From: Actinoalloteichus fjordicus
GTDB taxonomy: Bacteria; Actinomycetota; Actinomycetes; Mycobacteriales; Pseudonocardiaceae
DNA: 64,000 bases
Reading direction: 5' to 3'
NCBI RefSeq assembly: GCF_001941625.1
Contig: NZ_CP016076.1
Coordinates: 1,054,001 to 1,118,000, forward strand
A program made the position numbers and the translations under genes. Positions within the stretch are counted from its first letter, which is position 1. Every line of letters starts with the position of its first letter. Positions 1 through 7,287 of this stretch are shown piece after piece. The notes beneath the pieces are model-generated. The model searched no databases, was not told the origin of the DNA, and worked only from the letters and a program-made list of their open reading frames with translations.

Positions 1-368
1 GCGAATCGGGTGGACCACCGACTGCCGAGCTGCTCGGCGAGCACGCGGTGCACGCTCTTGGCAGGCATCGGCGGCGCTGCGGACTGAAGCTTGGTCAACG
101 CCTCCCGATAGGGCTCGGCCATCTCATCGGGAACGGCGGCCTCGAAGACGCTCAGCGCCTGGCCGAACTTCATCGCGCCGCCCTTGAGCTGGCCGAGGAC
201 GGCGAAGATCTGTTCCGCCGTCTTCGCGGTGACGTCGGCGTTGACTTCCTCGGCACTACGGCCCGCCAGCCGTCGTCCCCAGCCCGCCGCGACACGTCCT
301 GCGGCGTTGAGCGGCAGGCTGGCGAGCTTCGCAGTGCGCTGTACGGTCCGACGTGGGAGGTCGTTCAC
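1..368 (-). CDS. ABC1/AarF (UbiB-like) kinase family protein, N-terminal part
   Basis: The gene starts at a GTG (366-368) and runs left off the window, so about 122 residues are visible. They contain the family hallmark KGGAMKFGQ at residues 62-70, followed by a helical stretch with PDEMAEPYREALTKLQ. These are typical of the N-terminal KxGQ extension of ABC1 atypical kinases. In bacteria such proteins are linked to quinone or isoprenoid metabolism; the actinobacterial substrate is generally unknown. The start lies 4 bp after the stop of the TOMM-like gene upstream on the same strand, so the two are probably co-transcribed. The catalytic part lies outside the window. Confidence 0.85.
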   Translation of the reverse strand, partial: MNDLPRRTVQRTAKLASLPLNAAGRVAAGWGRRLAGRSAEEVNADVTAKTAEQIFAVLGQLKGGAMKFGQALSVFEAAVPDEMAEPYREALTKLQSAAPPMPAKSVHRVLAEQLGSRWSTRF

Positions 369-372
369 GGCT

Positions 373-1503
373 TCATTCTCTCGCGATCTCCGGGGTGAAC
401 GCAGCTCTTCTCGGCGGCTGATTCGGAAAGCGATCGATCCGGACGCCCGGGCAGCGGTCGGTGAACCCCCTCGCGCCGCAGGGACAGTCGGGATGCGGCG
501 GCCGAGGATGCCTGCGCAGACGTGCGGAGAACGGGTCGATCTCCACCGCCGCGTTCCACACCGACGGCGGGGCGGCGGCCGTCCGGCCGTGCAGGAAGAG
601 CAGACTCTGTGCCACCGCCAGTGCCGCGACCGCCGAGGTGCCCGCAGCGTCCGTTCGCTGGGTGCGGCCCGCGAGCTGCGTCGCCAGTACGGGCCATTGT
701 GGATCGGCTACGCAACGATGCCGGTCGGCGCACTCGAGGCAGCTCGATCGGCCGGGCACGACGAGCGGTCCGACCATGCCGCCCTCGGCGACCGTGACGA
801 GCAGGTGCGGGGTCCGCTCGACGACCAGTTCGGCCACCACGGCCGGGTCCGGTACGAGCGAGTCGGTCAGCAGCACGAGGTCGGGCCTGCGACGGGCGGT
901 CAGCGCAGTGGTCCTGGTTCCCGCCGCGAGTCGTTCGACCATGGTTCGGGCGGTCTCGGCGCGGTCCCTGCCCACGGTGTCCTCGGTGAGCGGGAGGCCG
1001 ATGTCCTCGGGCGTGACCTGCCCGGACGGCTGGGGTCGTACCCAGCCGACGCCGGAGACGGCGAAAAGAGCCGTGACGGCGAGGGCCAGTCGACCGGAGC
1101 CGACGACGGCGACCGCGCTGTCCTGCCTGCGAAGACCACCCCGCTCCAGTTCGCCGCCGTCTCGTCGCCAGGCGGCGTCCTCGGTGCTGAGGCGTCGGGA
1201 GTCGGGACGGTGGCGCGTCGCGTCGTCCAGGACTCCCGCGGCGGCGAGCTGGCCGAGCAGGGCCAGGAAGGCGGTCGGATGTCCGCCCGAGGCGATGCAC
1301 TCCCGCAGGAGCTCTTCGGTGGTGAACTCCCCGTCCAGCCGCTCTACTCTGGCGGCCAGCGTCGGCGCCACCCCGTCGACCAGCACGGCTCGCCGGGTGT
1401 CGGTGCCGAACTGCAGGCACTGGTCGTCGCGGCGGAGGGGGTCGAATCCCGGAACCAGCCGGGGGCGCTCGGGCAGCAGGCCGTCGGCGCGGAGCGTGCT
1501 CAT
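373..1503 (-). CDS. TOMM precursor leader peptide-binding / ThiF-like protein
   Basis: This 376-residue protein resembles the E1/ThiF-like partner proteins of thiazole/oxazole-modified peptide (TOMM) cyclodehydratases. The N-terminal third (about 1-125) looks like a winged-helix peptide-binding region. A nucleotide-fold segment starts at VAVVGSGRLAL (about 131-141). Two cysteine pairs, CLEC at 255-258 and CPC at 340-342, would form the structural zinc site usual in the family. No YcaO gene, dehydrogenase or precursor peptide lies nearby. The gene instead sits between a DUF5679 gene and an ABC1 kinase, as homologues do in many actinomycetes, so a housekeeping or regulatory role is as likely as peptide modification. 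Family assignment is fairly firm; function is not. Confidence 0.75.
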   Translation of the reverse strand: MSTLRADGLLPERPRLVPGFDPLRRDDQCLQFGTDTRRAVLVDGVAPTLAARVERLDGEFTTEELLRECIASGGHPTAFLALLGQLAAAGVLDDATRHRPDSRRLSTEDAAWRRDGGELERGGLRRQDSAVAVVGSGRLALAVTALFAVSGVGWVRPQPSGQVTPEDIGLPLTEDTVGRDRAETARTMVERLAAGTRTTALTARRRPDLVLLTDSLVPDPAVVAELVVERTPHLLVTVAEGGMVGPLVVPGRSSCLECADRHRCVADPQWPVLATQLAGRTQRTDAAGTSAVAALAVAQSLLFLHGRTAAAPPSVWNAAVEIDPFSARLRRHPRPPHPDCPCGARGFTDRCPGVRIDRFPNQPPRRAAFTPEIARE

Positions 1504-1654
1504 GGACTTAACGATTAGCAGCGGGACGGGGCCCGGTGGTAACGGCTGTCCACAGGCCTCGGCGCTGCCGAGCCGCCGACGGAGGGCCTGCCGTCGACAG
1601 AGAACGTCGGGAGGAGCGGACGCAGGGCGGCGCCCCTCCCGACCGGCGGCCGGG

Positions 1655-1807
1655 TCAGGCTGCCTTCCCGAGGATTCTGGTCATCTTCGTACCGCAGACC
1701 GGGCAGATGCCCTTGGCCATGCGTCGGTTGTTGGACTCCTCGACCCTGCCCTCGAAGTCGCGCTTCGCGCGGCATTTGACGCAGTAGCCGTTGTAGGTCT
1801 CGGCCAC
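1655..1807 (-). CDS. DUF5679 small zinc-ribbon protein
   Basis: This 50-residue protein starts at a GTG preceded by a strong GGGAGG ribosome-binding site. It carries two CxxC knuckles, CVKC near the N-terminus and CPVC near residue 35, with NNRRMAKG between them. This spacing fits a zinc ribbon and matches the DUF5679 family, which is widespread in Actinobacteria. It is a conserved protein of unknown function; nucleic acid or protein binding is the usual guess. Its length equals that of the family. It lies upstream of the TOMM-like gene on the same strand. Confidence 0.85.
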   Translation of the reverse strand: MAETYNGYCVKCRAKRDFEGRVEESNNRRMAKGICPVCGTKMTRILGKAA

Positions 1808-2050
1808 GATTGCCTCCCTTGCTCGCTGTGCCCGTGCACGCGGTGCCCGCCGCGTGCCTGCGCCTGGTGCGGCGTCGGGCGAGAACCAGGCGCCACGCTA
1901 CCTGTGCGTGGATGCTCAACCGCGCATGTGGGGTGTCGCGTGTCAAGTTTGAGCAGGTCACAAGGGCCGTGACCAAACAAGCATTCGGTCGAATGTCACA
2001 GTTGGTCGCCGCCTTTCACTCTCGCGGGCTCGGCAGGCTCCTTCGAAGGG

Positions 2051-2713
2051 ATGGCGCGTAGCGACGCGATGACCTCCCGTCACCGACGTCTGCCCGGTCG
2101 CAGCGTGGCTCGCGCCACGGTCCCGGCGGGGACGCCACGCCGGGCGCATACCGTATGCGACGTGGGAGAGCCGCAGGTCGAGGTGCGCCGCAGTGCGAGG
2201 CGCCGCCGCACGGTCACCGCCTATCGGGAGGGCGAGCGCGTCATCGTGCTGCTGCCCGCCAGGATGTCGCGGGCCGAGGAGGAGCACTGGGTCGCCGAGA
2301 TGCTGGGGCGACTCCGCCGCAGCGAGACGCGACGACGGTCGCCTGCCCGCGCCTCGGACACGGCGCTGCTGACCCGCTGTCGTGAGCTGATGCGCCGTCA
2401 TCTGCCGGAATGCCCGGAGCCCTCGTCGATTCGCTGGGTGCCGTCGATGCGTACCCGCTGGGCCTCCTGCACGCCGAGCGAGGGGACGATCCGGATCGGC
2501 GAGCGGCTTCGCGAGGTCCCGAGCTGGGTGCTGGACTACGTGCTGATCCACGAGCTGACCCATCTGCTGGTGCCCGGTCACGGCCCGGACTTCTGGGCGC
2601 TGGTGCACCGCTATCCGCGCGCCGAACGGGCGGTCGGCTATCTGGAGGGCCTGGCAGCCGCCGCAGGCTGGGACGTCTCGGGAGACGACGAGCAGCTTCC
2701 GTCGGAGGCCTGA
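2051..2713 (+). CDS. M48/YgjP-like metal-dependent hydrolase
   Basis: This is a zinc metallopeptidase-like protein. The catalytic HELTH (HExxH) motif is encoded at 2549-2563, followed by HGPDFW, which supplies the third histidine as in the YgjP/WLM group. The N-terminal part has the RRSARRRRTVTAYREG pattern usual for actinobacterial members. The longest frame starts at ATG 2051, but homologues usually begin near GEPQVEV, so GTG 2162 is a good alternative start; neither has a clear ribosome-binding site. The protein is soluble with no signal peptide, so it is likely cytoplasmic. Its substrate is unknown. Confidence 0.85.
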   Translation: MARSDAMTSRHRRLPGRSVARATVPAGTPRRAHTVCDVGEPQVEVRRSARRRRTVTAYREGERVIVLLPARMSRAEEEHWVAEMLGRLRRSETRRRSPARASDTALLTRCRELMRRHLPECPEPSSIRWVPSMRTRWASCTPSEGTIRIGERLREVPSWVLDYVLIHELTHLLVPGHGPDFWALVHRYPRAERAVGYLEGLAAAAGWDVSGDDEQLPSEA

Positions 2714-3669
2714 CCGGCGGCTCCAGCGGCGCCAACTGCCCCGATCCGCCACTCGATCAGGTGGGTGGCGGCCCGAGGCGAGGTGGATTCATGTCTTGCG
2801 CGGTGGTTTCACGCCGATCGGGCGGGTCGTGGCGGGCCGAGGGCCGGGCGCGGACCGAGAAGAGCGCTTCGGCGGGCCAAACGGGCGTTCTTGCCCACCC
2901 GATCACGAAGGTTCGTCGCCGAATCGCAGGTCGCGGAGACACCGGTGCGAACCGTCGTCGTCGCGGTGAGCGGAAGGAGAACGCGGCGGCCGGGCGGGCG
3001 CCGGATCACTCCTGCGCGGGATCTCGACAGAGATCAACCGGTCGAGTGCACTCACCCCGGGGCAGTCTGGCACCGGTGGGAGATCCGACGGGAGGCCCAG
3101 CAGGCCATGAGCCGGGCCGAGCCGACGCCGGGCCGAGCCGACGAAGCCGGTGCAGCGCGCACGGCGGGACGTCCGCCCGCGCCCCGAGTCCGGGACGGGC
3201 TCTGCGCGGCTGTCTGACGAGCGTTCCCGTGTCGCCGCGGTCGTTGCCCCGGTCGTCTCCTCGGTTCAGCGAACCGGCTCGGTGCCGGTTCAACCGACCA
3301 TCGTCCGACTCTCGCAGGCGGCGACGACGCGGATGCCACTCGGAGCGAACAGCTCGGCTCCCCGGTCGCGATGCCTCGGGCGGCAGACTGCTCGTCCGGA
3401 CCGCGCCGGTCAGCGGCCTGCGAACGGCCGCCCGTCGTCGCCGGGATGGCGATGCCGACGCCGAGCCGTCGGGGCCACCGAAACCGTCCCGGCCGACCGC
3501 TCGACGCAGGCGGCGCCGCCGGGATCGTGTGCAGCCTCCCGATCACCAGGATGCCGAGCCGTTGCGCTGCCGTTCCGACGTCGTCAGTGCTCGGGGACCG
3601 AGAGCGGTGGTCGGACGCGGCCGGGGAGGATCGGGCGAGGCGAACGACACGTGGTGCCCTAGTCCGAGG
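2714..3669. other. gene-poor stretch with a weak hairpin
   Basis: No frame in this 956-bp interval has a recognisable domain, a start with a ribosome-binding site, or a credible composition. The open frames are arginine/proline-rich by-products of high GC. A 7-bp inverted repeat (CCGCCAC at 2746-2752, GTGGCGG at 2765-2771) just after the metallopeptidase could be a weak terminator. Confidence 0.5.
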
Positions 3670-5178
3670 TCACTTGTCGGAGTCATCCTCGGAATCGGGC
3701 CTGCTCCGCGGCGTGTCGCCCTCCGAGCTGCCCGCGCTCGACCCGCCTGCCCCGGACCCGCCCGCATCGCTCGAGGAGCCGGACTCGGACTCCTTCTTGC
3801 GGCGGGCGGCCTCCAACGCGGCGAGCGGGTCGTCCAGCTCGCCTCGGTGGGCGCCGAAGCGCTCGACGAACTCCACCGGCTCGGTGAGGTCCTCGGCCGT
3901 CGGCAGCAGGTCCGGGTGATCCCAGAGCGCGTCCCTGGCCTCCTTGCCGTGCCGGTCGGACAGGCCGCGCCAGAGCGTCGCCGCCGCCCGGAGCTGTCGG
4001 GGACGCAGGTCGAGCCCGACGAGGGTCGCGAAGGTCTGTTCGGCGGGGCCGCCGCTGGCGCGTCGCCGCCGCAGCGTCTCGCGCAGTGCGTCCGCACCGG
4101 GCAGCCGCTCGCCGACCGCATCGCCCACGACGACGTCGATCCAGCCCTCGACCAGCGCGAGCAGGGTCTCCAGCCGCACCAGGGCCTGCTCCTGGGCGGG
4201 CGTCCGCTCGGGTTCGAGCAGCCCGGAGCGCATCGCCTCCTCCAGCGAGGCCGGATTGCTCGGGTCGATCTTGGTGGCGAGATCCTCCATCGCGGAGACG
4301 TCGACCCGGATGCCCTGGGAGAACTCCTCCACGGCGCCGAAGAGGCCCTGCCGCAGCCACGAGACGTGGGTGAACAGCCGGTGGTGCGCCGCCTCGCGGG
4401 CGGCCAGGAAGACCAGGACCTCGTGCGCCGGGCGTTCCAGCCCGCCGGTGAATCGCTCGATGTTGGCGGGCAGCAGCGCCGCGACGCCCTCCTTGCCCAG
4501 GGGAAGCCCGATCTCGGTGGCGCTGAGCACCTCGGCGCCGAGCTGGCCGAGTGCGCCGCCGAGCTGCGAGCCGTAGGCCATGCCGCCCATCTGCCCGAGC
4601 ATGTTGAGCAGCGGGCCCGCAGCCTGCTTCGCCTCGTCCGGCAGCGTCTCGACCCAGGCGGAGGAGATGCGCTGCACCACCGGGTCGCACAGCCGCTGCC
4701 AGGTGGGCAGCGTCTGTTCCACCCACTGCTTCGCCGACCAGACCTCGACCAGCCGCGCCCCCACGGGCAGCGTGGTCGACTCGTCCAGCCACAGTTCGGC
4801 CAGCCGCACTGCGTCACTCGCGGCGGTGCGCTGCGCCGAGGTCGGCGTCTCCCGGCGGCCCTGCGAGTCGAGGTGCTGGAAGGCCAGCTGCTTGGCCAGG
4901 TCGTAGTTCACCGGGCCGCCGCCGCCCTGGGACGCCTGGCTGAACATCTGTCCGAGCTGACTGAACATCTGCCCGAGCTGGTTCATGTCGAAGCCGGGCG
5001 GCATCCCCCCCGGCGGCATCCCGGGTGGCATGCCGCCAGGGGGCATCCCGGGCGGCATTCCGCCTGCGAAGCCGAACGGGTTCGCGCCTGAATTCCCGTC
5101 GGGGCGCTCGGAGGGCTTGTTGCGGTCCCCCCGGTCCTCGGGATCCGGCGGATTGAACCCAAACGGCAGATCGGTCAT
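3670..5178 (-). CDS. zinc-dependent metalloprotease, DUF2342 family
   Basis: This 502-residue protein belongs to the actinobacterial DUF2342 family, annotated as zinc-dependent metalloprotease or F420-associated hydrolase. The N-terminus is low complexity with repeated GGMPPGMPP units (about 38-62). The conserved core (about 90-440) contains AAREAAHHRLFTHVSWLR near residues 260-280, the putative metal-site helix. The tail is a long acidic Ser/Gly-rich stretch. No signal peptide or membrane segment is visible. A TACCGT -10-like hexamer (minus strand, 5185-5190) lies 6 bp before the ATG, so the transcript may be leaderless. It is divergent from the PDZ/Lon protease gene. Confidence 0.88.
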   Translation of the reverse strand: MTDLPFGFNPPDPEDRGDRNKPSERPDGNSGANPFGFAGGMPPGMPPGGMPPGMPPGGMPPGFDMNQLGQMFSQLGQMFSQASQGGGGPVNYDLAKQLAFQHLDSQGRRETPTSAQRTAASDAVRLAELWLDESTTLPVGARLVEVWSAKQWVEQTLPTWQRLCDPVVQRISSAWVETLPDEAKQAAGPLLNMLGQMGGMAYGSQLGGALGQLGAEVLSATEIGLPLGKEGVAALLPANIERFTGGLERPAHEVLVFLAAREAAHHRLFTHVSWLRQGLFGAVEEFSQGIRVDVSAMEDLATKIDPSNPASLEEAMRSGLLEPERTPAQEQALVRLETLLALVEGWIDVVVGDAVGERLPGADALRETLRRRRASGGPAEQTFATLVGLDLRPRQLRAAATLWRGLSDRHGKEARDALWDHPDLLPTAEDLTEPVEFVERFGAHRGELDDPLAALEAARRKKESESGSSSDAGGSGAGGSSAGSSEGDTPRSRPDSEDDSDK

Positions 5179-5305
5179 ACCCCCACGGTACGCGGCGGGT
5201 CGTCGGCGTACGCGAGGAGAGGACGCACGCGGATCAGCCCGTGGCGAACACCGAACCGAAGACTCCGGTCATCCTCGGCAGTGTCATTTCCGTAGTCTCT
5301 GGTGC

Positions 5306-6349
5306 GTGAATCGCCGAACCTGGACCCTTGTGGTCAGCGCCCTGCTGGTCGCCGTATTCGGCCTCCTCGGTGCCTTCGTCAGGGTGCCCTACGTCGCGCT
5401 CGGTCCCGGACCGACCTACGACACGCTGGGTGAGATGACCCTCGGCGAGGGCGGCGAGGCCGAAGAGGTCATCTCGATCGGCGAGGGACCGGACGTCTTC
5501 GCGCCGGATGGTCAACTGCGGATGACCACGGTCTCGGTCACCACGGAGCTGTCTCTGTTCGGCGCACTGGGCCTGTGGGGGAGCGGTCGATACGCGCTGG
5601 CGCCGGAGGAGGAGTTCTACCCGCCGGACCGCACGCAGGAGGACGTCGAGAACGAGAACCGACAGGCCTTCGAGACCTCGCAGACCAGCGCGGAGAGCGC
5701 CGCGCTGCGCCACCTCGGCTACCCCACCTTCGTCTCCGTCGGCCAGGTCGTCGCGGACGGGCCGAGCGAGGGGGTGCTGGAGCCGGGCGACCGCATCCTC
5801 TCCGTGCACGGCACCGAGACGGTCGACGACCAGCAGGTGCAGGACTCGCTGACCGAGACCGCGCCCGGCGACGAGGTGAGCGTGGTGATCTCCCGCGACG
5901 GTGCGGAGCGCACCGAGACGGTGGTACTCGGCGCCAACGAGGGCCGGTCCCACGGCTTCCTCGGCATCGTTCCCGTCACCGAGCCGGAGGTCGACTTCGA
6001 CATCGACATCGAGCTGTCCGAGGTCGGCGGGCCCTCGGCGGGCCTGATCTTCGCGCTCGCGATCGTCGACAAGCTGGAGGAGGGCGACCTCACCGGCGGC
6101 GCCACGGTCGCGGGGACCGGCGAGATCACCTCGAACGGCAGAGTCGGCCCGATCGGCGGCATCCAGTTCAAGATGCGGGCCGCGCGGGAGGAGGGCGCGA
6201 CCGTGTTCCTCGTGCCCGCCGACAACTGTGTCGAGGCGGTGCCCAACGCGCCCGACGGTCTGCGACTGGTCCGGGTGGAGACGCTGGCGGGCGCGATCGA
6301 CTCGTTGGAGAGCCTTGCCGAGGGCGGCGACGCTCCCACCTGCGGCTGA
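5306..6349 (+). CDS. membrane-anchored PDZ and Lon-type (S16) protease, YlbL-like
   Basis: This 347-residue protein has one N-terminal membrane anchor (about residues 6-27), a PDZ domain (about 125-205, with GPSEGVLEPGDRILSV) and a C-terminal Lon S16 domain. The catalytic serine lies in GGPSAGLIFAL and the catalytic lysine in the later GGIQFKMRAA segment. Family members are extracytoplasmic serine proteases. GTG 5306 was chosen because the membrane segment begins immediately after it. TAGTCT at 5293-5298 is placed as a -10 box for a leaderless message. The gene is convergent with the PPA1309 gene, with a hairpin between them. Confidence 0.9.
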   Translation: MNRRTWTLVVSALLVAVFGLLGAFVRVPYVALGPGPTYDTLGEMTLGEGGEAEEVISIGEGPDVFAPDGQLRMTTVSVTTELSLFGALGLWGSGRYALAPEEEFYPPDRTQEDVENENRQAFETSQTSAESAALRHLGYPTFVSVGQVVADGPSEGVLEPGDRILSVHGTETVDDQQVQDSLTETAPGDEVSVVISRDGAERTETVVLGANEGRSHGFLGIVPVTEPEVDFDIDIELSEVGGPSAGLIFALAIVDKLEEGDLTGGATVAGTGEITSNGRVGPIGGIQFKMRAAREEGATVFLVPADNCVEAVPNAPDGLRLVRVETLAGAIDSLESLAEGGDAPTCG

Positions 6350-6402
6350 TCGGCACCCGCCGTCGCGCCCGACCGCGGAGGCCTCGGCCGCGCTCGACCT
6401 CG

Positions 6403-6432
6403 CGACGCCGAGGGCTCGCGTGCTCGGCGTCG
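6403..6432. terminator. bidirectional hairpin between convergent genes
   Basis: A perfect 10-bp inverted repeat (CGACGCCGAG and CTCGGCGTCG) with a 10-base loop lies between the PDZ/Lon protease and the PPA1309 gene. It has no U-tract, which is usual for actinobacterial terminators. Confidence 0.6.
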
Positions 6433-6584
6433 AATGACCGAACTCTGCGGCGCACCGGTGTCCCGCCGTCTTACTGTCGCGGACGCCGACCTCTCGCGCC
6501 GACGTTCCGCGACGGCCGGATCACGGGATCGACCGGTCGCCGTCGCGGAATCGGCGCGGAGCAGACATCGGCGCCGCCGGGGAA

Positions 6585-7124
6585 TCAGGGCCGGAAGGTC
6601 GCCCGCAGCGCGTCGACGAGGTTGGGCGCCAGCTCGGGATGTTCGATGATCTCCTCGTCTCCTTCGCCCGCCGCCTCGCCGCGCAGTCGCAGGACGCACG
6701 CCGCAGTGCCGTCGCGCAGCACGGCGGCGACGACCCTGGCCTCCCTGCGGTGCGGGTGCTCCGCCGCGATGCGCCTGGCCAGTTCGGCGTCCTCATCGGT
6801 GGGGAGTTCCGCCTCGGCCTCCGGCGGCAGGACCACGATCTCCTGCGCCAGCGCGCATCCGTCCACGCCGTCCGGCCAGACGATGCCTGCCAGGGCCTCG
6901 CCGAGATCACCATCGGGCAGCTCGTCCTGGGCGATGGGCGTCAGCGACGCCGCGCTGTCGATCCGGTCCGCGAGTCCCGGTTCCCGCGAGAGCAGCTCTT
7001 CGGTTCGGACCAGGGCGAAGAGTTGGGTGGGCTGATCCCAGCCGCCGGTGGAGACGAAGTCCTCCACTTCGCGCGCGGCGGCGGGCAGCGTGGCGGACAG
7101 ATCGGGAGCGGGCTCGTTGACCAC
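6585..7124 (-). CDS. PPA1309 family protein
   Basis: This 179-residue acidic protein matches the actinobacterial PPA1309 family. Recognisable parts are the N-terminal helix AAREVEDFV, the segment GGWDQPTQLFALVRT, the central DGCALAQEIVVLPPEAEAELP and the terminal LAPNLVDALRATF. Family function is unknown. There is no signal peptide. Its position next to the PDZ/Lon protease and UPF0182 gene is conserved across many actinomycetes. It is divergent from UPF0182, with about 160 bp between the starts. Confidence 0.9.
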   Translation of the reverse strand: MVNEPAPDLSATLPAAAREVEDFVSTGGWDQPTQLFALVRTEELLSREPGLADRIDSAASLTPIAQDELPDGDLGEALAGIVWPDGVDGCALAQEIVVLPPEAEAELPTDEDAELARRIAAEHPHRREARVVAAVLRDGTAACVLRLRGEAAGEGDEEIIEHPELAPNLVDALRATFRP

Positions 7125-7287
7125 GGTGCCAAAGTCCTTGTCAGTAGCCGGTGTCGTGTGAGGTCCGTGTTGTCATGGGGGTGACGGGAACTTCGGACCC
7201 TCGTCGTAGAGTTGGACATTGCAGGACGGACTGCTCATCACCCTGGGTCCGTCCGGTGGAACTGATCCCGATCCTGGAGCGTGCCCT

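Noticed and set aside
2714-3669. Several frames of 95-180 codons on both strands
   Set aside because: All are Arg/Pro/Ser-rich, overlap one another and lack family resemblance or start signals.
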